This document shows positions 34,163-45,967 of a stretch of 64,000 bases of DNA, piece after piece. Below the pieces are notes generated by a model. It did not search any database. It worked only from the letters and a program-made list of their open reading frames with translations, and was not told where the DNA came from. Both the position numbers and the translations under genes were made by a program. Position 1 is the first letter of the stretch. Each line of letters opens with the position of its first letter. The stretch comes from Zygnema cylindricum (Eukaryota; Streptophyta; Zygnematophyceae; Zygnematales; Zygnemataceae), in NCBI GenBank assembly GCA_037447655.1, contig JBBHKE010000200.1, forward strand, positions 124,001 to 188,000. Reading direction: 5' to 3'.

Positions 34163-36106
34163 TGTTTATTAGATTTCTACTTTTGTCAATCTCTAGTAGC
34201 TCGTCTTAAGTCCTCACACTCGTTGTATTCACCAAATACTTGAGATAGTCATAGCTGCCTGAGGTAGACAAGGAGAGAGACCAAGGGAGCAAGAGGAATA
34301 GCCCCTTGCAAAAGGTAGCCGGTCAGACTAAGATTTGATCCTAGGTGGTACACAATGACTGTCATACAAATATTCCCGCCGTATCCATTAGGTCTTTTAT
34401 CAATCGTTACACACACGGGGTACCATTTCTATTTGAGGATGTTTTTTTAGACGTATTCCATTTATCGGTTTGCGGAGCGGGAAAGTACATAGATCTTGTT
34501 GAAAATGATATTTTATCTTATATCTCTTTGTCAGTTTATGGCCTAACTACAGCCTTCATACTTTTCGTAGTCATTGAGGACTGGCAGACAGCCATGGCTA
34601 CCTTAGGCAGACACAGAGATAAGGTAAGGGAGCACGGGGTACAGCCCCTTGCAAAAGATATGCGGTCATATTTGATCTTGGAACCTACACTCTGACCGCC
34701 CTACGCCTTAACCTGTAGGTCTTGATGAAGTGTTACGTATATAGGGTTTGACATCTATTTAAACGTGGACAACACGAGATGTTTCATTTAACAGATTACA
34801 GGATGGAGTGCACACGGAAATGAACCAGACTGCACGAAATACGGGACCGCACGAAGTTAACGAAACAACATTTCATTTCGACTGACGAAATCAAATGTCG
34901 GTTACAAATCCGACGGCTCACAGTGGAGTCGACGCACCGGAGTGAACATTTGGCAATTTGCGAGCTAAATGTTCGCGAGTGACACGTGGCGAGTCATAAA
35001 TGGACATCGGATATTGCAAGGAGAGCAACTACGCTTTAAGAACTGACACGCATCAGCGAGACGGCCATGCCGTACTATGTCCGTATAAGAAGTACCGCGG
35101 TAGGTGTACTTGTTGTACCTTACAGTCTTATGATTGGTTAGTTACAATAATATCAGGGAGTTTAGAGAGGGAGTTTAGAACTTAGACTTTTTGAGGCACC
35201 ACTCTCTGAGAGACCTTTTCTATCTATTAGCCACCTTTGGCCTGCCATAACTTAATGCTCAGAGGAGAAAATTCAGTGATTATTTTTGCGTTCGACTCTA
35301 AAAAGTCGGGCTTTCACAGTGGTGAAGGTGGTCAATATATTTGCGTGCCAAAGAGGCACTTTTTCAGTGGGAAAGTGAAACGGGCAAATATTATCTTAGA
35401 GGCTTCATATAAGCTGGACATCTAATGGGCCAATGGAGGTCACAGAATTACATAACCCGCTCAGACGCACAAAATAAAGGGGGACGCACAAAATGAATGA
35501 AACAACATTTACTTGAAATGACGGAATTAAATGTCGGTTTTGGATCAGACGACTCACATTAGAGCCGATTTACCGGAGTGAACATTTGGTAGTTTATGGA
35601 GATGACATCATTAGATGACACGTGGCAAGATATCAGTGGATAGTGGATATTATCGGGATAGGATCCGTGGCTCTGTATGTGATAGAAGTCGGTGGGACGG
35701 CCATGCAAAAGCATAGTCGTACAAAAAATATAGCGATATATGTACCTTCTTGTACTCTATAGTCTTTTGATTGGTTAGGTACGTTAGTAGTGATGTACTA
35801 GGAGGTTTAGAGAGGGATCTAGGACTTAGGACTTAGCAAGTTTTTTGGGGCGTCTCTCTCTGAGTATGCTTATATATAAATAGACCATCTTTGATCAGCC
35901 ATAACTTCGTGCCCAAATGAGCAAATTGAGATATTTCTTTTGCGTCTCACTTAGGGGACTGGAGCCCTCGTACGGGTGAGGTTGGACAAAATATTTGTCA
36001 GATTGGGTGGCATTTATTCAGTGGGAAAGTCAAAATGGCAAATATTACCCTAGAGGCTTTACAGAAACTATGTATTTTATGGGCCAATGGAGGTCACAAA
36101 ATTACA
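34163..36106 (+). repeat. 5' LTR of element J, interrupted by another LTR
   Basis: Outer LTR pieces 34163-34496 (TGTTTATTAG...) and 35453-36106 (...AAATTACA) add up to 988 bp, the family norm. Between them lies another LTR, 34497-35452. The leader frame is open in this copy: ATG GAG GTC ACA AAA TTA CAA GTT ATG runs into gag. The PBS is slightly decayed (AGTTATGGGCCCAACC). Confidence 0.78.
34497..35452 (+). repeat. Solo LTR nested in the LTR of J
   Basis: 956 bp, TGTTGAAAATG ... GAATTACA, of the element C type (CATACTTTTCGTAGTCATT loop block, AGCCATGGCTACCT). No internal region follows. Flanks GATCT and TAACC do not match, so any target duplication is lost. It most likely arose by LTR-LTR recombination after an insertion. 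Confidence 0.75.
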
Positions 36107-39100
36107 AGTTATGGGCCCAACCTTTAGAGTGCCCATTTTCAATGGAACAGGGTTCATATACTAGAAGACTATGATAAAAGGTGCATTTTTGAAAAACGTC
36201 TATGGGACATTCTAAGTGGTCGTGTGCGGCAACCATCAACAAATCTGAAAGTTCTACCGGGTTCTAGAGGAGTTAGATTCTCAAGAGGATTTTACCAAAC
36301 AAAGGATATAGATGATGACGGAAAAAGCATTGTGCTGGATAAAGGCAAAAAAAAGAGAAAATAAAACTCACACCAATAGCTAGTGGATATATATTAGTAG
36401 GAGCTATTCCAAAAACAGAGGCAAATGATACTGAAGTTTGTGATTACAACAACACATTGGCAACTCATTTTATTCTCGGGCATCTTACTCAAGTAGTTGA
36501 TACTCCTCACCTTAATGTGGTCAAAGCAGCCGATATGTGGGAGGCTCTTGTAAACATTTAAAGGAGTGGAAGAATTAAGCAACACCAGATGGCTGATCAG
36601 AATTTGTAAGCATAAGCTTAGAAAGGAGGAAAGATTTTTGATTTTTGTAATGATCTGCCCGCGTTGTTTATGGAGTTGGAGAGTGCGGGAAAGCATGAGA
36701 CCAAAAAAAAAATGTGAATATTTTACTCATGAAACTGTCGGATAAACATGAGAACATTGTTAACACAATACAGGGTCTGCAAGATAATCGAGGGTCTAGA
36801 ATTCCGTTGTTGGGATGATTCTAGACCAAAAAAATACAATGGAGATTCAGAGAGGAGGCAAAAGTGTTCAAACATTAGTTGCAAGAACTAACTGGAGGAA
36901 TAAAGATTCAAAAAACCTTATGAAAACCTTGGTGGAGGAGGCAAGGGAAATCAATCTGATGGATTTGGATCTAGGCCTCCAAATAATTCATTAAATGGCG
37001 GAGTGTACTAGATTGACAAAGCTGAGAATGAAGGAAGGACAGATTGGTGGTTGTGGCGGAAGAAAGAAGAAAGCACTTGTGAGAACACAAGTTGAAGCAG
37101 AGGATAATGAGGATTCTAATGAGGATGACAAAGAACTACTCAACAAGAAACTAGAGATGAAGGCCAGACAAAGATTCCAAGGAAGTTGAACTTTGCCTTT
37201 GGCGAAGTGAAAGAAGTTCCAGAAGAAGGTTCGATTATTGCCATGTGCCTCTATGCACATGTGTAGAGAGAAAAAGATGTTGACTAAAATGAGAAAGATC
37301 CTTACTGCATAGATAGAGTATGGAGATGGGAGAATAGTAACCGCTAGCTTAGTGGGATCCGTGGATCTGAAAGTCTTAGTAGAAGGTAAGACATCAATGG
37401 TCACTTTTTTAGATGTTCTTTTTATTCCACGGCTGAACAAGAACCTTATCTTTACATCAATTTTAGATGATAAAAGTTTTGATACTAGTAACAGGAAAGG
37501 AGTCTTTACAGCTAGCTATGAGGATTAAGTATACTTCATAGATGAAAAAGGTAGCCAAGGGATGTTTCGGCTGAAGTTGAGTAATGAAAAGGGGGGAGTT
37601 TACTATCCTGGTGTAAATGACTTGATGATATGGCATAAAAGATTGGGGCATGTGCATCTAGATAGGCTAAAGGAAATGAAGAAGATGGGAGTAGTTCAGG
37701 GAATTTAGTTTGGGGACAATGAGACTTTGGGTGACTATAGTGGATGTGCTCAAGGTAAGACCCACATATTGCCTTTTCCAAAAACTGCAACCTATAAGGG
37801 GGAAAAGATCCTAGATCTATTCCATACTGACATATAGGGACAAACCAAAGTGCCATCAATTAGAGGGAAGAGATATATGCTTACTATTACTGATGACTGG
37901 TCTAGGTATTAATATGAAGCACTAGTTTATTTTAAACAGTATAAGGCATGGGGTGAGAAGCTTTATGAAACTCTTATAAAGAGAGTGAGAAGTAATAATG
38001 GGGAGGGGATACACTTTTTATCAATTTGAGGATTTTCTAAATAAAAAAAAGGGTTCAACACCAAAAGAATGTTCCAAAAAACTCGGAACAAAATGGTGTA
38101 GCTGAGAGATTAAATCGAACATTAAGTGATAGTGCCTGAAGCATACTGACAGTGAGAAGATAAAAAAAAAAACGCTTTTAGGCAGAGGCAATGAACTGTG
38201 CTATTTACCTTAAGAATAGGGTCCTCACCTCGGCGGTGAAAGGTCAAACACCTTATGAAAGATGGATTGGGAGAAAACCTGGTGTCGCACAGTTAAAGGT
38301 TTTTGAAATTCAAGTATACAATTTAAATACACAAAAATCTGATTGGAGGTTAGATACAAGAGGAAAGACGGGGTATATTCTTGGATATGATAAAAATGTT
38401 AAGGGATGTAAAGTTTACCATTTTAAGAAAAAAGATATCATTCTAGTAAAACACTTCCAAGTTATGGATGTAGGAAAATCAGAAGATCCCTTCAAATATA
38501 TCTAAATTGTCAGAATTATAATTAAATTAGACAATGGGTTACATTCAGATTCTTCTAATAGTACATCAGTTCAATAACATTTTAGATGCAGGGAAAATTC
38601 TCAAGAGAATGATCCCTTGGAGCTGCTTCCAGTTCAACCAGAAGAGGACGATGAAAGACCGGAAACAGAATCAATGGATAGGAGAGAAGACGAAATTATT
38701 CAGAAAAATCTGAGATTACCCTCTATTCCGGCATTAGATTTTAAAAGAGGAAGAAGAAGCAGTAAGAGGCGTCAAACAGACAAGTTAACAATAAGGTAAC
38801 TAAGCTGTCACATGTGAGTGAACCTCAAACTTACTTGGAGGCAATTAATAGTCTGAAAAAGAAGTAGATGGGTAACAACCATTAATGATGAAATGGTCTC
38901 AATCATGGAAGCAAATACATGGGAGCTGATGGATTGTCCACCGAACATAAAACATATTAGATGTAAGTGGGTATTTAAGTTGAAACTCAATCCAAACAAC
39001 ACCATCAAGCAATAGAAGGCCAGATTAGAAAGGGATTGATTACGAGGAGACCTTTGCTTCCGTTGTAGGATTTCCCTCCGTCGCAATTCTACTCAGTTTG

Positions 39101-39325
39101 GCGGCAGCGGAAGACATCGAAGTATACCAGATGGATATCAAAACGGCCTTCCTACACAGATAGTTGGAAGAATAGATCTTCATACAACAGCTGGAAAGGT
39201 TTGTGGAAAAGGGGGAAAAAAACAAGGTGTGCAAACTAATATAGTCTCTTTATAGACTGAAACGGACTCTCCGTCAATGGAACAAAAAATTGGACGAGTT
39301 CTTGACAAATTTGGGATATGTCTGA
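36107..39325 (+). pseudogene. Element J gag-pol remnant, truncated in RT
   Basis: Heavily decayed main-family polyprotein. Gag runs from the PBS ATG (RVPIFNGTGFIY) to about 36720. The knuckle region is damaged (about 36980). The protease segment lacks a recognisable D-S-G-A (37230-37270). Pre-integrase (HKRLGHVHLDRL, about 37635) and the integrase core (DDWSRY near 37900; NGVAERLNR near 38095) follow. The C-terminal integrase block is NRVLTSAVKGQTPYERW (38215) with its linker. RT begins CKWVFKLKLN (38960) and runs to about LDEFLTNLGYV (39320), then stops abruptly in AT-rich DNA. No 3' LTR. Many stops; one of the oldest copies here. Confidence 0.85.
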
Positions 39326-40100
39326 ATCACAACATTTATTATTCAATCACAAAATTAGTAAAAGAAAAAACGAAAATATGTTTGTTACACAAATTTGTGT
39401 TTGCATAACAACAAAAATATTAAGCAACAAAGTTTATTGTTAACACACACACAAAGAGTTAAAAAAAACCCTAAACCATGTTTCTAACACAAATTGGGTA
39501 CCGCCAACCAGAAGGTGAGGACTTTGCCTTTCAATCGCAGCCATCGGATGAACAATCCGACAACAAGTGTGCACGGAGAAAAAATGTTTGAAGTGTTCAA
39601 ATAATGATTTACACTACTATCAATACATGGCATACACTGCCGAGGTGTTTGTTTGAATGAGACCATAAACTCGTGTTGATAACACTATTTTATTAAGTGG
39701 CGTGCAATTAGGTACGTGCCATAACATAATTTAGTGTGGATATTTAGTGTAGAGATAATGTGATTATTTCACTAAAATATCGATAGAAGGTGTAGAGTCT
39801 CGCGACTGCCGTGGATAAATTAGTATCATAAACTTCGAGACTTCGGGACCAAAAACTTTTGGGGTTTATGGTAAAAAAAATCCTATTTGTTTTCAAATAC
39901 ACTCCATTGCCGTATGTGAGCCTTTCCATCTCAAATTAATGAATGGGGCAAAAATAAGAACTAACATTTGGACTAAGATAACCGAAATCTATAAAAGTGG
40001 AGCTTTAATAAAATGTGTATTTTTGTAATGTTTTGTGCATAACCCAAAAATAAACTTTACCAATTCTTTTCAGTTTTTTTATGGTATTTTATTAACGCAG
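39326..40100. other. AT-rich sequence upstream of the Crypton
   Basis: No recognised coding domain. A pyrimidine-rich AG (ATTCTTTTCAG, about 40061-40071) and a later AACGCAG (about 40094-40100) could be splice acceptors for the Crypton exon starting at 40101. An N-terminal Crypton exon may lie here, too decayed to recognise. Confidence 0.4.
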
Positions 40101-41943
40101 AACGGTCGTGCGGAATTTATCGGATGCATGCGTCACCTAGACTTTTTTATTTGTCTGGTAGGTGCTGTGGCCCAACAATTTTTTTGGAGATGGGAATTAG
40201 CTACAAATAAAAATGCAATTCCCAATTTTTCGACAAAAGAAACCTAGTATGGTGAGCCTTTTACGGAAAAGAGAGTTTTAGCGAAAGACCACGAAGGAAA
40301 AGAAACACTGTTCATGCAACCTCTTTCCTATAATATACAGTTTCAGTATATAAAAAAAAACATTCCAAACCAAATATATTTCCTTGTCTCATAAAACCCA
40401 TGTCAGACGTGGTCAAGGAGCAACGATGTTGGCTACAGGAGGGTGCGTTTTTTTCAACTTAACATTTGATTTTTATCATGCGTTTATTTGAAATAATAAT
40501 TTTTTGTTATCTATGTTCTAATTTTCGAAATTCTGATTTTTTTTATGGTAAATATTTCAGTGCTGATTGACGTTGGACATCCGACCACTTCTCATACTCA
40601 TATGTCATGGATTTGCCAACGGACATTCTACTTCAAGCTTCTGGCCACGAAAACAACACCAACAAATATTTTCTACCTCGTTCCAGAGTGAAACCCCCTG
40701 CTAGACTTTGTGCTATGTTTTGGTCGTGGGGCGAAACGGCATATGCTAGTCTTTGTGCTATGTTTTGGCCGTGGGTCGAAACTGCATATGCTGAGTTGCC
40801 AACGGTATGTTTATAAAAACTCTCACCATTTCTATCATTACTTTTTGTGTTAAGTAATATTTGGTGTTTTATGTTCGTCGCATTTTTTTATAAAATTCTG
40901 TTTTTTTTTCTTGTATCACGTATATCGATTTTTTTTATTCTTTTTTGTTTATTTTCATTTTTTTTGTCTTTTCAGATATTTTTCTATTTTTATGTTGTTT
41001 TTTATATGTTTTTCGGGTAATTTTTTATTCCTTTAATTGGTTTTTTTTCTCTCTTTCCCTCTCAATCTATTTTTATTTTTTTCTTTTTTCTCTCTCTGTC
41101 ACATTTTGTTTTGTTTTATATTTTATATTTAATGTATTATTTTTTTGTTTTTGTTTTATACTTAATGAATTAATTTTCTATTAAACCATTAAAATGTTTT
41201 TTTGTGCAGAAAAATGCTCGAGCTTCTAAATCTGAAAGAGATTCAAATTTGCCGATTACAATCTCCAAGTGGGAAAATCACTTGATTCGCTATTCATGTG
41301 GAGTGAAACTTGTGGAAGAAAGATTGATTATATGGGAGAGGAAATGTATTATGTAAAAGAGACACTTTCAAGTTTGAAGGAGAAAATCTGTAATATAGAT
41401 GACAAGTCAACCCATATAATGCAGGTGATGGACAGTCAAGGAGAGACGTTATTTGTAAGACAACCTTCTCAAAATCAAAATAGACCATTTGAAGGTGAAT
41501 CAGCCATGGGAATCTGGACTCTTGAACGTAATCTTCCTCGAAGTGAAGAGGAGCGACATCAAACCTATGTGGAAACGGCAAGAGCAACTGAAGATTTTCC
41601 ACCTCTCGTTCCTTCACAAGAAAAATCTTATCAAGTTCCTTTGATGACTCAAATAGGAGCCCGACTTCACACGGTTAAAGATGTGTGGAAAGCATACCAT
41701 GATGGTATAGGTGGGCTCTTTTCTATCGCCGATTTGGAATCAAGTGGAACTAGTTGGAGGAAAGTAGAATATCAGAAATTTTATAATTGGAATATCATCT
41801 TGGAGGAAGTTAAAAGAATAGCAGAGGTGAATGAAGTAACATTAAGTACGGCATTGAGCAGGTTGCAAGATCACCAATTCGTAAACAAATGGAGTTTGCG
41901 CGACATATCAAGGAGATTAGCGACTGATAACAAAAAAAACTAA
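40101..41943 (+). pseudogene. Crypton-type tyrosine recombinase with GCR1_C-like domain
   Basis: Motifs of the Crypton/Ndc10-like tyrosine recombinases appear in order. First, NGRAEFIGCMRHLDFFIC and FFWRWELATN (40101-40200), with the usual W after KET now TAG (40245). Next SYNIQFQYIKKN (about 40330), then THVRRGQGA (about 40398), the H-x-x-R box. A GT-AG intron (40443-40560) is supported by frame continuity. Then RWTSDHFSYSYVMDLP (about 40577-40624) with the candidate nucleophile Tyr, and YFLPRSRVKPP. A second likely intron is 40805-41209. The 3' exon has an intact 224-codon frame (41269-41943). Its end (TVKDVWKAYHDGIGG ... SWRKVEYQKFY) looks like the GCR1_C DNA-binding domain. Damage: TAG 40245, one shift near 40393, TGA near 40573, a 45-bp in-frame duplication (40706-40795), and a shift near 41270. 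Confidence 0.72.
40443..40560 (+). other. Predicted GT-AG intron in the Crypton
   Basis: Donor GTGCGT after ACAGGAGG; acceptor AATATTTCAG before TGCTGAT. Splicing joins the H-x-x-R exon in frame to the RWTSDHFSYSY exon. The intron is AT-rich (118 bp). Confidence 0.6.
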
Positions 41944-42349
41944 ATTGTAATTTGTGGGACTTTTTTGGCACTTATTATAAATGTGTTTTATTTGCTTTTA
42001 AAACTTTCTATAAACATATATAATAATGTATAATGTTTATTTAAACTGATTTTTTTATAAATTCAAACTCGCGTAATGAGTTAGCTTATATTTTTGTTAT
42101 TTTCGGCCCATGATATGTTTATGTTTTTATTGTTTTTTCCTCTATTTTAACTTGTTTTTTTATTTGATAAAAAAAGACGCGTAACCTTTGATGTTGTCGA
42201 AGTTAATATTTGTTGTAACATGTTTCACAAATATTTTCATTTTAATTAGTATTTACAAAATAAATTATTCAATATTTGTTGCCTACTGTGTTTTCATCAT
42301 TAAGTTGGATATCGTGTTCACACACACTGATTCTATATGTATATAATTT
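41943..42349. other. AT-rich sequence after the Crypton
   Basis: No gene seen. It probably includes the Crypton 3' untranslated part. Cryptons lack terminal inverted repeats, so the element end cannot be read by eye. Confidence 0.4.
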
Positions 42350-43300
42350 TAATTTCATTATTTTTATAAACAATTACGTTAGGCTGAAAAGTTTTAGTTA
42401 AAGTTTTTTGGTTTATATAACAAATTATAACTTAACATAAACCAAATATAGTTTATCTATCATGGTCGATTAAAAATGTAGTCGTTGTGTTTGTCAAACT
42501 TAATAGGGCTGAAATATTGTAAAATACAAAAATCATAACAACGATCGTGGGAGTCAAATATCTACAATATTTCTTTTTGTGATATTGCACGAGTAAATAA
42601 AAGCAACGACTAAAAATTATCATCGTTTATTTGGTGTTTTTTTAATAAATGCCTTTTGTCGAATACTTAAACGGATATTTCGTTATTTTTATGAACAAAC
42701 TACAACTTAACACAAACCAAATGTAGTTTATCTATCATTGTCAATTAAAAATGTAGTCGTCGTGTTTTTCAAACTTAATACGTTTAAAAAATTGTTAGAT
42801 ACAAAAATCATAACAACAATCGTGGGAGTCAAATATTTAAAATATTTCGTTTTGCGATACTATAAGAGGAAATAAAAGCAACAGCTAATTATTATCATCG
42901 TTTATTTGTTTTTTTTTTTTATAAATGCCTTTTGTCGAATACTTAATCGGATATTTCAATATTTTTATGAATAATTACGTTAGATTAAAAAGGTTTATTT
43001 AATGCTTTTGGTTTATGTATAACAAACTATAACTTAACACAAACCAAATATAGTTTCTCTATTATGGTCTATTCAAATTGTAGTCGTTGTATTTGTCAAA
43101 CTTAATAGGCGGGCTTGAAACATTGTAAGATAGAAAAACGATAACATCGATCGTGGGAGTAAAATTTGTTCTATTATTCGTTTTGTGATACCATAAAACA
43201 AAATAAAAGCAACGACTAACTATTCTCATCCTTTGTTGAGTTTTTTTATTTTATAAATGCCTTTTGTCCAAGATTTAATCGGATAGTCAATGTATTTATT
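42350..43300. repeat. Three tandem AT-rich repeats of about 275-330 bp
   Basis: Landmark AACCAAATRTAGTTT recurs at about 42441, 42714 and 43041. Landmark AATGCCTTTTGTC recurs at about 42647, 42924 and 43255. The middle unit lacks a stretch of about 50 bases (ATTACGTTAG...) that units one and three share. Units also share ATCGTGGGAGT and AAAAGCAACGACTAA. No long open frame. It may be a minisatellite or the tail of a transposon. Confidence 0.85.
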
Positions 43301-43439
43301 TTTATATTTGTGTTATATTATGTATAAATGTTGTATTACATTACGATTAATGCATTAATATTCCACAATTTTAACAATATATTTAATTAAACAGCATTAA
43401 AAATGTATTAACGATGGGGACCAAAAATAATTAATTAAA

Positions 43440-44280
43440 ACAGCCTGATGGCCGCTAAGGACCAACCGACCAGCAGCAAATTGAGTGATTAACTATTTTG
43501 AGTAGCACCGTATCGAGGAGATCGACGATATAGGCGTAATAGTAACGTAGCGGCAATGGGCAGCACGTCTGTTTTCTTTGTTTTTGTTTTTCTTGGGACG
43601 CCTTCCTTCGTGCCTTGGTTTTTAACTTTTTATTGTTTTTTGTTTTACTTGCACTTTGACATCGCCCGCCGCGAAAGGACCTATTTATCCGTTTGCGTCC
43701 TCCCGCGAGACGCCGTACGCCGCCAGCTAAGACAGGTATTCCTGGCCCGGCGACAGGTATACCTGGCCCGGTGACGTCTTCGCGGGCCAATTCGAAATGT
43801 GTCGAACCGGCATCCGCGGGAGTCTCCGCGAGGTTATCCCGCGGCCGGCGTTATTCTCCTCGACCCTCCGCGAGTCTCCTCGTTTCGGCCTGTACCGGCC
43901 GTCTTCCGCCGTTTGCTCTCCGCGCGGAGCAGTATACCGAGGTGCATTCGCAAAAGTACAATAGGTGTAAATTTGAAAGGGATCTGCTCCGTGATCTGCT
44001 ACGCTGTAGACAATTGCAATTGTATTGATTACCTATCCGTACAAAAATAATCCGTACATAGAGGACAACAATTGCGTCACGAAGGCCGTCCACCTAAGCC
44101 CGCCAAGAAATTATGTCCGTACTGACGGCGGCCACAGCTTTGCTAACAGCGCCCGTGGAAAACGCACCAAAATGCGGGAGGTACGGATGTTCCTCGTAGG
44201 TTCGCCACGTCGTATCCCACTGATGTCAGCTTTATCATTTACAGTATCTTTCAAATTCTAGATACGCAACGTGTAATAAT
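43440..44280. other. CpG-rich island with 21-bp tandem repeat
   Basis: Much richer in G, C and CpG than its AT-rich surroundings (for example CGCGAGACGCCGTACGCCGC, about 43703). A 21-bp unit ACAGGTATWCCTGGCCCGGYG is repeated twice (43733-43774). Open frames on both strands lack recognised domains and look like products of the base composition. It could be a promoter/first-exon island of a host gene or part of a DNA transposon; I cannot tell. Confidence 0.5.
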
Positions 44281-44975
44281 GCCAGATGTCAAGATTTTAT
44301 TAGAAGACAAAAGCTACATTATTTGATTCTAGAAGCTACGTCGCAGGCTATACAGAGTTACAGACAAATCAAAAGATAGATTAGCCCCTAGATTATGTAT
44401 TTAAGCTTCCTGTCCCATAAAAGGTTCAGCTGCCGCTAATTGTTTTGCTCAAAAAAGATCTAACGGTACTGTAATCTCAAACTTGCAATTTTTAGAAAGA
44501 TAATTGAAGTAGAAAAGATCCAACCGTAAATTGAAAAATACGATTTTTGTCGGTTTTTGTATTTGTGTCGTCTTACCTGTTGAGGAAATTTCGTAAACCG
44601 TCGTCAAAAATAGTTATTTTCCGTGCCTTGAACCGTATCGTAATTTTTGTTCTTTATAATTTACCACGAGGGTTGTACAAACATAAAGAAAAGGGACGTA
44701 CGGAAAGACCAGAAAATGCGGAAACACATTTTTTAAGGTCGTTTTCAGCGGCTCAATGTTTTGCTGGCATTAAGGATACTTTCGCATGTGCTAAAGTTAC
44801 AGTTATTGTCTGTCGTTTTCCTCCATAACTTAGAAAAAAACGAGAAAATAAGCAGCCTTACCAAAAAATTGAAATTACCACCGTACAAGTTGCGTTACCT
44901 TGAAACTTTATATGTACTAGAATTTGTCGTCTAGCGCGTTTCTACCCACTTTCGCGTCCTTCCAGCTCATCTTCA

Positions 44976-45019
44976 AACTTTATATAAAATCACCTGGCAA
45001 GGTGATTTTAAATAAAGTT
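44976..45019. other. 19-bp-arm hairpin
   Basis: Arms AACTTTATATAAAATCACC (44976-44994) and GGTGATTTTAAATAAAGTT (45001-45019) pair with one mismatch around a 6-base loop TGGCAA. No gene adjoins it, so terminator, small RNA or transposon-end roles are all open. Confidence 0.85.
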
Positions 45020-45694
45020 CCATGAGGTGAGCGAATAGGCAGATGTTGTCGCACGTGTCGGACGTTTTTTACATTTTTTTGCGCGAAGTACAAAAAAAAA
45101 CCCCACTGCACGTTTCCAGCATGTGCATGACTTTTTTCCGTGCACTTTTTCCGCACATGGGCCGTGGAGGGGGTCTCGACCAATGGATGCCATTTCGCAA
45201 AAGCGAAGTCCATGAAAGCCCCTCTCTCTCTCTCCCTCTCCCACTACCACACCTATCTCCAAATTCTTGCAATGAAAAACATCAATAATGGTATCAAATG
45301 AAAGATCTCTAAAAACAATTTCTTTTGACTATTTATGGGCGTATTTTGATGGCAAGTATAGTGAGAAAAGAACTAATAACAAAATCGGAAAACCATGGCG
45401 GAAAGTTTTATAATTTTTGTTGTCGATGCGGCATAATTTGAGCGTGACATCAAAATGTCACAAACCCTAAACATCTACACTGTCACAAGTAGCTAGACGT
45501 GTACAACCGTCGTTATTTTGTAAACTTCGTCAATAGTCGCGAGTTTTGTAGTCGTATATAACCGTCACAAATTATACCCGCATCTACATCCGTCAGAATA
45601 TATAAGTAACGATTTTATTTACATACGAATGCTCTAAAAGTAGTATGGAGAATCTTCGCTAAAAACAAAGTTACAAGAATAAAGTTTCGGTTAC

Positions 45695-45967
45695 ATGGGA
45701 AAGTACCCTAACTTTGAAATCTTGGCGAACAAGATTCCTTTATCAAACTACCACGAGCTATTTAATTTTCTTCACTTTGATAACTCCCGCACTAATATAG
45801 CAGGTTCGCACGATTGCTCGCGGATGTTCTTATCAATGACCTTTTTCCATTTTACTCTTTGCGTCTCGTTGCGTTTTTACAAATGGGCGTCCCATGAGAT
45901 ATGGGCGTCCCATGAGATGCGAATGGTTCTCCAAGGACCGATGACACACTTCATTGCAACCATTTGA
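45695..45967 (+). pseudogene. Possible piggyBac-like transposase trace
   Basis: The segment ILANKIPLSNYHELFNFLHF, then DNSRTN, resembles the start of the piggyBac-type DDE domain (M-S-R-x-R-F-x-x-I-x-x-x-L-H-F-x-D-N). Only one short stretch supports it. No catalytic aspartates or TTAA-flanked ends are identified. Confidence 0.25.

Noticed and set aside
34345-34695. 116-codon open frame that could be a small gene
   Set aside because: It runs across the junction of the outer LTR of J and the solo LTR and encodes LTR sequence, not a known protein.
42350-43300. CRISPR array or regular spaced repeats
   Set aside because: Units are long, uneven in length and diverged, with no short repeat-spacer pattern; the genome is eukaryotic.
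43455-43790. 111-codon minus-strand frame, Arg/Lys/Gly-rich
   Set aside because: Its composition follows the CpG-rich island; an overlapping plus-strand frame is equally open and neither has a domain.
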